Assembly: GCF_041146795.1 (NCBI RefSeq)
Contig: NC_135184.1
Coordinates: forward strand, 2,753,967-2,817,966
Origin: Maylandia zebra
Taxonomy: Eukaryota; Chordata; Actinopteri; Cichliformes; Cichlidae
Reading direction: 5' to 3'
DNA: 64,000 nt
Each line of letters opens with the position of its first letter. Within the stretch, counting starts at the first letter, position 1. The notes beneath the pieces are model-generated. The model was given only the letters and a program-made list of their open reading frames with translations, ran no database searches and was not told the origin of the DNA. Both the position numbers and the translations under genes were made by a program. Below, one piece after another: positions 1-11,800 of this stretch.

Positions 1-1440
1 TTTACTAAAAATAAATAAAAAGCCACATGTTGTAAGGGTTCTCCACCAGCAGGAAATTAAATTAGACATGTTGTCTTCCACATGTCTAAGTGGTCAAAGT
101 ACTCAACCCTGATGGACTTGTCTGAGTGTTAATAGCATAGAATAAAAAGAATAAAAAGCATTTTACTGAGAAAATCATGGCAATCTGAACTTCACACATC
201 GATGCTGAAAAAAGAAAGAAACAACGAGAGCGTGGTAAACAGGACAGAGAGTACTCAAATACTTCGGTGCAGCAATAAACCGGAGCATCTGAGGTTCGAT
301 TCAATAAAAGTACAGACTCAATGCTTAAATAAATACCTGCAGCTTAAACTTTATGTTCATTGTGTCATTGCTCTTAAAATTAGGCCAGTTTTAAATTTCA
401 GCTACAGGTTGTTTTTCTTCCCAGGCGTATAATTAGTTTTTGTAATATTGTGTATGGAGACAGTCTCATGAGATGTTTTCATAGAATAAAATCATTGTTG
501 TGCAGTAAAATGTGCTAATAAAAAGTAGGCTGCCCTTTGTGAAGCCTGGCTGCCTCCTCAGTGTTAGATTACTGCATTGTTGAACATCATGCTGAGTAAA
601 TTATTACAACTTCATCATTATGTGGCGACTGTGGTACTTGTTTGTACTTAATCATTTGAACCTAATGATAAAATAGAAGTTAGTCAGAAATAATAGACAC
701 ATAATTCATTTGTGCCACACAGCTTTTGGTTTACAATCACAGACAAAGTTTACAGGATTCTTTTTTAAAGAGGTGGCAAAAACTAGACGATGGGTGTTCT
801 GAGAAATCAGAAAAATGAGAAAACCTTTGTGGATCTAACAGAAAATTATATAAAATCCAAAGGAACAACAGTGGCCAGACCTCCTGCTTCCATAAACCTG
901 AACCTGGAGGTGCGTGCCTGCCCAGCAACATTGAAGCATGAACGACTAATCTAGTCATTAATCTAATAATGGTAAAGATGGATCAAACCACTGCCAGGTG
1001 GTCACAGGGACGATAAAGCACCTGCTGTTGCATCAATATGACAACACAGTTTTGCTCCTGACTTGTTCCTCACTCATTCAAACACGAGTTGCACAGATAC
1101 ACATCAATGGTTTGATTCTAAGAAAACTAAACAGACTCATTTTCTTTAGTCTTTCATGTTGTTTAGGTTTTTTTATGTCACTATTGGTGTGATTGCTTCA
1201 GCTACAGGTGTGGAAAGGAAATATTAAATATTAAATGTGTTTTTTAAAGGATGAGAGAAAATGGAGGGTGGAGAAAGATGGCACGATAAACAGAGAATCA
1301 TCTCTTCTTTCTGTATCATGTCGCAGGCAGAACGCCCAGTTCTTCTTCACAATAGACATCCCTGCTGTAGCTGCCCTCCTCCCCGTGTTTCCAGCCTTTG
1401 TCTGCAGGTGAGACTGAACCTGAAAGATGTTTTGTTTTGG
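1..1440. other. Upstream intergenic stretch, no gene recognised
   Basis: I see no coding exon, RNA gene or well-bounded repeat here. Short open frames on both strands lack recognisable domains and splice context. The downstream part is presumably the 5' regulatory region of the otolin-like gene, since a TATA box follows at 1449. Confidence 0.5.
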
Positions 1441-1448
1441 CCGAGGCT

Positions 1449-1454
1449 TATAAA
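1449..1454 (+). promoter_or_regulatory. TATA box of the otolin-like gene
   Basis: TATAAA lies about 80 bases before a good splice donor (GTGAGT at 1533). This predicts a transcription start near 1478 and a short first exon of about 55 bases ending at 1532. Placement is inferred from the motif and the following exon; no transcript data are available. Confidence 0.55.
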
Positions 1455-1477
1455 TGCATCAAAGCCTCTTCCAGCTT

Positions 1478-1532
1478 GCTCATCTTCCCAAATCTGCTTC
1501 TCCAGAAGATGCAGCACAACTCGGATGTGGCG
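1478..1532 (+). other. otol1: Probable first exon of the otolin-like gene (5' UTR, possibly coding)
   Basis: The exon would run from the predicted start about 25-30 bases after the TATA box to the donor at 1533. It contains an ATG at 1509 that reads eight codons (MQHNSDVA) and, when spliced to the acceptor just before 2475, stays in frame with the signal peptide. Translation may therefore start at 1509, adding eight residues, or at the ATG that begins exon 2. The 5' end is approximate. Confidence 0.45.
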
Positions 1533-2474
1533 GTGAGTCTCTCCAAAGCATCTCAGAGGATTTTATTTTCACGTCTGAGAGCAATTTAGGTTATTTTTTT
1601 AAACGTATGCATCAAAAAAGACTAAAACTTTCAAAATTCAACTGCCTGTTTCATCCAGACTGAAAACTTTTTATACAAGTGACAGTAAAAATTGTGTTTT
1701 TAAAACATTTTAATGTTTTTAGTTCACAAATCTTTTGTCGGACTTGAATGATTATTTAAAACTGATTTTATGAAACAGACCAGGATGTGTCCGTGAGGGC
1801 ATCGTGTTGAGTGTCCACAGTTTTTTGTTAGCGTTTGTCACATAGGACACTTATGCTTTTATATCTGTGTGGTGTGCCACAGGGGCCAGCTCTGGGATTG
1901 ATTTCATGCTCTTCTCGTCTCCACTCGGGGCATAAATGTCACAGACACAGCGTCTCTTAGCGTTTCTGTGCTGATGACACATCCATGTACCTGAACACTC
2001 CAACACTGGAATGTTGGCTTCTCTTAAAAGCTGCCTTTTTGCAACAGCATCATTTTATTTAGTTGATCTAAAAACAGAAATCATCAGTTGTGAAACTGTT
2101 AACAATCAGCTGGTTCTCTTCATTATCAAGTCTTTTGCAAAGAGTTTTCCATTTCTTGAATATTTATTTCTTCCATTTTGAACAGCGCAGCTCAAATCTA
2201 ATGCAGTCGTGTTTAAATAGTTTCAGAAGCAAATCTTATTTAATATTTTTTTGAAAACAAGACTATTTTGTGCACTTTTATCTCATCGGGTCTGAATTAC
2301 TTTAACGGCCTGTTTACTACTGAACATGAAATCCACTGAACACGACAGAGCTCGAGAGATGCGATCACATCAGTCCTGTTTTAGTATCTTTACACTCTCA
2401 GGATGTTTGACAACAGATTTTACATTTCTGACCTCTAAGTACCAAATGCATCTTCTTCCTTCTTCCTTCTCCAG

Positions 2475-5023
2475 ATGCTGACGAGGTTGCTCGGACTGCT
2501 TGTCTTGTCCACCCTCTGCTCAGCCATGTGGGTGCAAAACTACACCAGACAATACATTAGTGAAGAGGAAGGCTCCACATATGACCCCAACACCCACCAC
2601 TGGCCTGAATCAGTTGACAGGCAGTTTAATGAGACTTCTAAGAAGACTGATCACCCAACGGGAATCCCATCGTGGCCACCCGAGGCACGCAGCGGGCCTC
2701 TTATGATGCCTCCAACAGGACCCCCATTTCCACACTATGGCAACAACTCTGAAGGTCCCAACATGCCCAGAATGTTTGGGGTCAGTAACCCACCTTTACC
2801 ACCCATGCCTGACACAACAATCTGTGACATGCTGCTAAATGCACCGGTACCCCCGCCCGCCGACCAGATTCCATTTTTTTGCATCTGTAAATACTGCAAA
2901 GGAACCGTAGGACCCAAAGGAGACCGCGGAGACCGAGGTCTTCCAGGTAACCTGATCACTCAAAGCACCTCAAACTAAAAACAACGATTAAAATGTAAAA
3001 CTTGAAAATCATTAATGTCTGAACAAATGTCAAGGATTTAAAGTTTGAAGCAAGGCAGACAGCAAGGTTTGGAGGATGATTCCTCTTTAGTGATTTAATT
3101 CAAATTCAAATATCTGATTATATTGAAAGTAACCTGTCTTTAACTTTTGATCAGGTCCTCCCGGGAGCGCTGGAAGTAGAGGATTGATGGGGTTTCCAGG
3201 TCCCAGAGGGTTTACAGGCTCTCAGGGGATAAAAGGTGAGTTACACACCAGAGGGGTGTGTGAAGAAGCACATTTACAATAATCAGGGTCTTTAACATAA
3301 AGGTGTTTTTTTTACTTTCCACACTGAACTAATCAAACCGAGTTGCAACACAAAGCAACGCTGAAATTAAGAGGGGAAGAAAATGAGACACTGACTTCCT
3401 GTGATTTGAATTTATGCTTCTTCTCCTCACGTACTTTTCTATCGATACTGAATGAAATCCACCTTAAAACACCACAAACTGAATCTCATTTTTTTCTTTT
3501 TTGTTCCTCTAACCTGTTGTCATCTTTAAATGTATCTTTCAAAAAAGCTAATAAGCTTAAACTTAGAATTGTTGGTTTTTCACTCAATAAAATATCAACT
3601 CACCTTTGTCTTCTCTGTTTACAGGCCAGAAGGGAGAAATGGGGGAAAAGGGAATGCAAGGTGCAGCAGGTTTCACTGGCACAAAGGGAGATCGGGGATT
3701 TAAAGGTGGGTCTACATGGCATTATGGAGAAGGTCACCCTATTTAAAGCGTGATTGGTAATACATGGATATTATTAAAGCAGGAAATAATACCTGTCAGT
3801 GCTTTGTGTGAATGTAATTTTATGATGGTTTAATGATTTAACATTAGTACAGGGTGGGTAAGGTTTGGGTTCAGGCATAAAAATGAGATGATTTGAGTGG
3901 AAGATTTTAATTCCAAAGTACATCCTGGAAAGATCCTGATGGATTCTGGGCAAACTGGCCAGCTTCATCAGTCTACATACAGAAAATGGAGAGAAATGTG
4001 GGGATTCTTTAGGATTTAACCCACCTGAGTAAATACTGTTGGAAATTGTTCAGTAAAATAAAGTGTTAAACTTGATCGTATTCTTGATGTATGCTGTGGC
4101 TGTTTCCAGGGGACAAAGGGGACCAAGGATCAATGGGACCCCCTGGTGCATCGGGCCCTCAGGGGGAATCTGGTATATGCCCTGCCACCTGCGAGAGTGT
4201 GCCAGGTGCACCTGGTACTCAAGGACCACCTGGACCAGCTGGAGCCCGTGGCCTGCCAGGGGTGCAGGGTCCTGATGGACCCAGGGGCATAAAAGGTGAT
4301 AGGGGTGACATGGGTTTGCCTGGAAACCCTGGCAACGATGGTGAGAAGGGTGATCGAGGTGAGCAGGGGGTGTGTAAGTGCACAAATGGAACAAATGGTG
4401 CTGATGGCAAACCAGGGCAAAAGGGAGACAAAGGGGACAAGGGTGATATTGGTTCCCAGGGTATACAGGGCACCATGGGGTCAAAAGGCAACCAGGGTGA
4501 TATGGGTCTCATGGGGCCACCTGGGCCCTGCTCTCCAGCCATCCAGTCAGCATTCTCCGCCTGTATCAATGAGTCATTTCCAGCTCACAATTTTCCCATT
4601 CCTTTCCCACACATCCTTACCAACCAGCAAAACCACCTTAACCGAAACGGCATCTACATAGCCCCCGTCAACGGCACCTACGTCTTCTCCTTTCACCTGT
4701 CAGTTGCCGTGAAACCACTTAAAGTCGGCCTGTTCCGCAATTTCTACCCTGTGGCTAAAATAACAGAAGGAACCGTCCCATCCACCACAAGCCACACGGT
4801 GGTCCTCCACCTCTACATGGGAGACCAGGTTTGGCTGCAGGTGAAGGACCCCACCACCAATGGCATGTACACTGATAATGAAAGCACTAGCACGTTCTCT
4901 GGGTATCTGCTGCACCCCGACTCCTGCGAATTTCCTCTGGGCAGAAATCACTACTTCCCACAGCCACATCATGGACGCTACAGCTGGGATGGTCCCGACC
5001 CTACCACCACTCCACCAAATTAG
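2475..5023 (+). CDS. otol1: Otolin-1-like secreted collagen with C-terminal C1q domain
   Basis: Coding exons are 2475-2946, 3155-3235, 3625-3705 and 4110-5023, with GT-AG introns, all interrupting at phase 1. The two middle exons are 81 bases each, as in collagen genes. The 515-residue product has a signal peptide (1-17), a Pro-rich N-terminal region, a Cys segment ([12 protein letters not shown], then CICKYCKG at 136-143), Gly-X-Y repeats from about 143 to 350 broken by two Cys-containing interruptions (CPATC and CKC), and a C1q-like domain at about 357-480 followed by a His/Pro-rich tail. Layout, length and the [14 protein letters not shown]-type junction match otolin-1, the inner-ear collagen that scaffolds otolith and otoconia mineral together with otoconin and cerebellin-like partners. 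Other C1q/collagen proteins (collagen VIII/X, C1q-TNF) lack this N-terminal segment. Paralogue (1a or 1b) not resolved. Confidence 0.85.
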
Positions 5024-5322
5024 TTTCTTTTCAGTTGCACAGTTATAGATGAGGCACAACAAGCATCCAATCAAATTCTCAGTGATTTTATAACTGCAAG
5101 TTTTAAAGGAGGGGTATTCTAGCAATGAAGCAATGACAATTGTTAAAATAGGTTTTTCTACCAGAGTTATGCTGAATACAAGTTCTACTGTAGGACCATT
5201 GTACCACACTGTAGTTACTACTCAATTAAAAAAATCAGGTTTTATTTCTTGGGTTAAATCTAATTCTGTTTGGTTGTTGAAGCTGGCATCACATAAAAGG
5301 AAAGGCCAGCAAAAAACCCAAC

Positions 5323-5328
5323 AATAAA
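5323..5328 (+). terminator. Candidate polyadenylation signal of the otolin-like gene
   Basis: AATAAA lies 300 bases after the stop codon; another AATAAA lies near 5443. Which is used cannot be decided from sequence alone. Confidence 0.4.
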
Positions 5329-5449
5329 CACACAAAATCCTTCTTGAAGTATTTGTTTAACACTTAGCATGTTAGCATGCATATCCAGGCAATTATTGTC
5401 AAACGATGTCTAAGTGAACCTTAATTCCAACTCTTCCTGGGACAATAAA

Positions 5450-8040
5450 AACAAGTCAAATGAAATAAAAAAGCGTTACAATGTTGCAGAATACTAATTT
5501 AAAAAGGTTTTCACCTGGAAGTCATATGTCTAACAAACATTCTCCTGACTGCAAACATCTCTCGTCTCTTATGTCACACTTAGATGAGACAAAAATAAAC
5601 TCCCCCTAAAATCAAGTCCTGTTTTACTGGTAATGCTAGTGGTTTCAAGTACTGGTTCCGACTAAAATATCTTCAATCACTATTTGAATGATTTGTGCTT
5701 ACTGACTTTGACGAACCTCTCAGTTATCTGTCTTCTTGCAACAGTTTAAAGACAGGATGTGTATTCCCTGTGACAGATTGGAGGCGTGTCCAGGATGTAT
5801 CCTGCCTCACACCCAGTGACCGCTGGGATCAGCTGACACGGAATTGGAAAAAAGAAAGAAAATTGAACAGCCATAATACCCTCCTTTTAAATGTGGCTAT
5901 GATTCAACACTCATATGAAAATGCATCTGGGCTTGTATATGCCAGCATTTGATCATGCACTAATCAACTGTTAGAGCGCCCTTTTGTCAGAAAGCTCATT
6001 TAGCAGCAGAGGTTTTAATATTTTTGATAGAAAATGTAAATACGTGGATCAGCTGCAGGCGATGGAATAACATCACCACAGGTCTGTTGAGATGTAGGTT
6101 TTAAAAGGTTTACAGTGAAGGAGCGGGAACAGAGCTGCGACGCAAACGAGACAGCGAGAAATGAAGAAGGCTGAAGACATGGCAATGAGACATGTGCCGG
6201 CAAATTCTCCACAAAATCAGTGAAATTCTCTTCAGGATCATCAAGTAAAAGAATCATAATCTCCACAGATCTCCACAGTACACATGAATATTTTAAAAGA
6301 TATAAAGAGTGAGAACACGTGCCATTATTTTCTTAATGTTTTCTTAATTTTGAAGAAAATCTAATTTTGAATGTAGGATAACTGATTAAAGGCTTTTCTC
6401 GCTATTTTTAAGGTTTTATTTTTTTATTATATGATTTAAAACAAAGGTTGTACAATGAAGCTTCCTGTGAAACTATCACTGCCTGATGTCTCGCAACATT
6501 AAACTTCCACTTTGTAAAAGGTATAATCTGTAAAACCTGCGACACCATCAGGTGATGTTGGACGTGTGTTTGGATTCAGACAGTAAACAGAGTGTGTTGC
6601 ATGTGTAACAGGTTAAAGCATCGTTCACCTTCTCTGAGGTGCTTTCAGCGACCACACCGTGTCGCCTGTTTGTGCTTCAGGTTGTTGCGATCTGTGCATC
6701 GTGGGCTTTGTTTGAAATTAAAAACTTTCACTTAAACTTTGTGTTTGAGTTATTTTCAGCAGCAGCACATTTTCTGGGTCCCCTGGTCCAAAAATTAACT
6801 TGTGACATGAATCTCGTGTGCAGAGCAAAACCAGACATTGAGCCCGGCTGCTCCCAACAAACTCTAAACTTTAACACACTGCAGTTTATTCTGATTCAGC
6901 ACTTACTGCAAATTCATCTGCTAATAAAAAATCTCCAACGATGATCATTTTTCACTTAAGGTGATTGTTAAATATGGATTGTTACAAAAAGAATACAACA
7001 TTTTGTTTAGCTGTGCATTTCATGACACTCACACTCACCTCACACAATAACAAAAGTTTTGTTTTGAATGCTGTTAAGAGTCCGGTGCAGTGTGAGCTGA
7101 TGTAGATCTGCTGATGAAGAGTCTGAGCTGGAAGGAAATCACTGAGGTTTAATTTCTAATATTTTAATGTTAATTGGGAGCCTGAGTAACTGGATCAGCA
7201 GGGGTGTGAAATGTCCACGTTGAATTTTATTGTGTAATAATTAATGCTGCACTAGTTCAATTTGATGACCAGGATTTGTTGTTAGAACATGCATCTGCAA
7301 AGACTTCAGCAGGAATCGACGGGCTTGGAGAACGACACAATAAACGAAGAGTCTCCACGGCTTTAAAAACAATTCATGTTAAACCGAATCTTCACATCAG
7401 GGCTGGTTTTTAGATCCAGATAGAAAACACATTTTTTCACTGGCTTTTGACTCAGTGGTTGACTGACTTGTATTTAGTTATATTTTATTGTTTTCGCTAT
7501 GTTTATTATTTTATCGTATTTATTATTCTTATGGTATCTATTATGTTTCTATCGTTCAGCACTTTGGTGTGTTTTTAAAGCGCTATATAAACGATGATGA
7601 TGATGAAACTGCAGAATAAAAATATCAAAGCGCTTTTTTAAAGAATGCCACATCAGTCCTCTGTATCTCACATGACCGTCACACATAAGAACCAGGAAGT
7701 AAAAGCTGAATATTTGAGCTAAATTAATATGAAGGTAAATACACTTTGATTAAATATACTAACAAATAAACAGGTTTAATATTTATTGTACAGTGGTGAG
7801 AAGGACCGAGACTGAATCCATATTTTCCACATCCTTCATCTATTTAACATTTCATTCAATTTAGTTTCATTATTTATCGCACCAAATCACAACAACAGTC
7901 GCCTCACGGCACTTTATATTGTAAGATAAAGACTCAGTAACACAACAGCTGGATCCAGTCGTCGGCTCCTGCCCCGCCCACATTTCAGCCATTCAGAACT
8001 TTAAACCAGAAAATGAGCAAAGAAACAAAGAAATGAATAA
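5450..8040. other. Intergenic region between otolin-like gene and sag
   Basis: No exon is supported. A diverged repeat tail lies near 5775-5840 (reads like the fish LINE end with a 'CTGGGAT' box), and near 7555-7610 there is a tail ending in GCGCTATATAAACGATGATG plus a short GAT run, typical of old retroposon 3' ends. The rest is AT-rich unique-looking sequence. Confidence 0.4.
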
Positions 8041-8046
8041 ATTAGC

Positions 8047-8052
8047 TTTATT
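8047..8052 (-). terminator. Candidate polyadenylation signal of sag
   Basis: TTTATT on the plus strand gives AATAAA on the minus strand, about 800 bases beyond the sag stop codon. Other TTTATT copies near 8476 could serve instead. Confidence 0.4.
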
Positions 8053-8853
8053 GTCAGAGTTAAAAGTGCACTGTCGCACAAACACGTCTGGTTTGAGGGC
8101 CAGATTGAATTGATCCTTCTACATCAGTGTCTCTACAGTAAATCTGAACTCAAAGTCAGAAACACCTTTATAATCAGTTTCAGCCTCATTAAAACAGAAA
8201 CTGTCTGCAGCAGTTTTCAAAAGACACAGAAATGACTTTAAATCTGAACATGAAGAGTGGAGCCAAAAAACAAAAGCACTACACAACAAACCTTTAAATA
8301 ATGTTAAAGGATTTTTTTAAACTTTTAATATCAGGATCATTTCTGTGGTTCTGCATTTTAACAGGATGCTAGCTTCAAATTATTTGTCACCAAGTCTTTT
8401 TTCTGTCCTCAGATCTGATGTTAACATCTGAAGTCCACTGGTGTCTAAAGACTCTGACTATTGGTTTAGACGTTGGATTTATTTATTTCTGAATCTGGCT
8501 GAAACCACGTGTTTACTAGCAGTTACAAAGGTAATAACTCAAAGTGATTCTGCAGCACTGCAGGTTTGTGCCGCATTTATCTCGCTTTAGGTCACCGGTT
8601 TGTTTTTTCAGCTATGCCCTGATGAACAAAAGCACAAAATCTGGAACCTAAACAGATATTTGTTTCCTCAGGAGCTTGAAGGAGACCGAGCAGAAGATCA
8701 AATAGAGATGATGGATGAAAACATCCTGCAGTGATGTAAAATACACCTGAAGGTTAAACATGCACAACCACAGGTATGCGCCTTTAAATCTTTTTCTAGC
8801 ACAAACTCAAACTCCCAGCATTCTTTGTTTCACCCTCTTTCACTCTCTCTCCT

Positions 8854-11800
8854 CTATTTCTCTTTGGGCGCCATGTCGTCACCACCCGAAACGTTGCCTT
8901 CCTCGTCGTCATCATCGCCGATGATCCCCTTCAGGTAGGAGCGCTTGAATTCCTCGAACACAATCTCCTCCTCCTGCTCACTACAGACAGCAGCAGCGTT
9001 TCAGAGAAAGTTAGTGTTTAAAGCAGCACATCAGCCCTACAGTTATCACATCAGGGACACAGAGCAGGATGGGGAAAGCTGGGAAACGAGACAGCACAAA
9101 CTACAGACTTAGTCTACGTTCACGCTGCCGGTCCTGATGCTCAATTCCGATTTTTTGATTAAATCCAATTATTTTGTCTGGTTTCTTACCCTACAAATAA
9201 AATGTGACAGCAAACGCACTCTAGTGTGAACGGTTCACGGCCCTCAAAGCGGCCCGCATGCGCAAAAGAAGACATCATACTCAGTGCGCTCTGTTCACGG
9301 AAAAATAGCGGTTACAGAGTTAGTAGGTGTTGTTGCAGCAGTCTGTCAATTTCTGCACAGTCGTAACCAACAGAATTTTGACAGATTCATTAGAGAAAGA
9401 AGGACACAGAAAAAAAGAGAGCCCGTGCTTTAACAATGGCCTTGTTGGAGCAGTGGCTGCTGCCTCCGTGCAGAGGTATGTATGGAGCCAGCAAACACGC
9501 CGCCATGCTTTCTCGTTTGTCTTCTCCGGGGCTGATAATTGGCGTCTGTCTTGTGTCAGTGATGTAAAAGACGGATTTAATGCAACATGACCATCAAACA
9601 GCAGTCGCTTTCTGAAACATCAGATATGTATCGGATTCAGTGTCACATACGAAAGTGACCCAGGTCGGATTTGAAAATATCGGATTTGTGCCGTTCACAC
9701 CGTCACACCATGATGGGATATGGGTCGCACAGGGTCAAAAAAGTCGCCTGCAGTGTGAACGTAGCCTGAGACTTCAGCTGAGCATCCACAGAGCAACACT
9801 TTGATGTATTTCCCGTTTCTTCTTTGTCACGTTTGGCCTTGTGTTAACCGATGGAGCCCAGGTCCACCTCACAATTGCTATATGTCAGGTTTGAGGTGGC
9901 ATCTGACCCACAAACAGCCCACACAACATCTGCTGCAGCTGAACTGACGCAGCCCAGATGTGTCTGACCTCAGACCACATCAGCACGACTCTTAGTAAAC
10001 CTTTACTGTCTTTACCATCTAGTCACATATACTAGACTGTGTGAAGGAGATTTTTCTCCCGCTTTACACTGTGACCCATTCATCCACAATAATGAAACAT
10101 GCTGAGATTCATCCTAAAAAGGAGAAAGAGATGGTTTTTAGCAGTATTTTTCCCAAGTCTTCATCTCTTCAGCACTGAGGGAATCAGAAGAATTAGAAAT
10201 TATTTCAGGAAAAAAGTTAAAAAGCTTGGAGAACTTGAACATGAAGCGCGTGATTGGCAGTTTCGGTGGGTACAACTTTCTAACTTTCACCTTGTTTTCA
10301 GTTTTAAACTTGTCCACATTTTATCACTGGTTTGCTGTGACAATGGAGGAAACTTAAAAAGCATGAACCTTTTTTTTTTTTTACATTAACAGTAAAACAA
10401 AATACTTGTTAGTGTTTGTTTGGCAGTTTTTGTCCTCCTCCAACCACATACTGTAAAAAGTATTAGATTACTGCCATCCTGACAGAGCTTTAAGGTGGTA
10501 TTTTCAGTTTCTTCACATGTTCTGCTATGAATAAACCAGAAAACGTGTCAGGGAGGCCACACAGAGCTTCCAACCAGCTGTGTTAGCTTTTTGTTTCCAA
10601 GTGTGATGTTACGTCGATGTTGCGTGTCCAAACGAAGCCTGTGCCGAGGCCCGTATCGTGCTTCAGAACATCACGTGACCGAAGATAAACGAGGCCCCGT
10701 TTGTCTTAAATGACGTGACTGCCTCATTATGTGATTGAAAAGATTCTCTCAGAGAGGATGTTCAGTTAGCTGTCTTCGACTTGGAGTCCTCATTATTTTC
10801 CATTTTTGTTTCTAATCTGATGAACTTTTTCTTATCTGGGCTTTTCTTCGGTTTTAATCTGCTCTGTAACTCTGGTAATCTGATCGACTGATGTGAAGGA
10901 AAAGATGGAAATAAAAAGACTGGATTGACCTCTCAGCCATTTCTCACACTGTGGAGGAAAGAGGACACAAAGACACCGAACACTGAAGAACAAACAAAGG
11001 GAAGCTGATACTGCTGATGAGGACAGGAGCTGGCAGAGAGGAAGCCCTTAAAAATGCTGATGAAGAGATAAAGATCCTGAAACTCAATCCTGTCCCTGGA
11101 TAAAAAGGAACAAAAGCAACATCGGGCACAATAAGCATGACGATGTTCATCCTCAGCTAATCTGCTGCCTCTGACTCGATCATGTTCACTGCTTCAGTCT
11201 CTTCCAACCAACACGGCGCATAATCACTAGAACAATTCAGGGTGTCTTCCACGGGGATAAAATCGTTGTTTATATTCTTTTTAAATTTAACTTTTTTTCA
11301 GTTGTTAATATTCTTGCAGTAGGTACTCATGCAAGTGTTTCCAGCAGAGCTATCGACATGTTGTGGATTACGCACCAGTGCTGTGTCGATGGAAAACATG
11401 TTTCAAAGTTACACACGACCAGATAAACAGAAATTATTTTCCATATTTACCTCTCCTTCACTGATGGCAGCAATAAAGAAAAAACAAACAAAGAAGTTTG
11501 AACAAATTTCTACAAAATGAACACAACTTTGTTTTCTCTGAGCGTCTCTCGTGAACCTCACACGGACCAGTTTCAGATCTGGCCCAACCAAACCTTAAAT
11601 TTAAACCCTTTGTTATCTGATATCCACCTTAGTCAAATCTTTAATGTTGACATTTAAGACTTGACTAATTTATTTGATCTGTTTTCACTTGAAATCGGTT
11701 TACTATGAAAATAAACTGCAGTTCTTTTAAGACCCAACAGAGGGCGTTACCTCCCACTTTGAGAACCACTGAGGATTCAGGAAATCTTTTCCTTTCGTGC

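Noticed and set aside
4050-4569. Minus-strand Pro/Gly-rich frames over the collagen exon
   Set aside because: Shadows of the Gly-X-Y coding repeat on the opposite strand.
9327-9590. Small coding gene in sag intron
   Set aside because: It lies within the MITE at 9111-9766 and has no domain or splice support.
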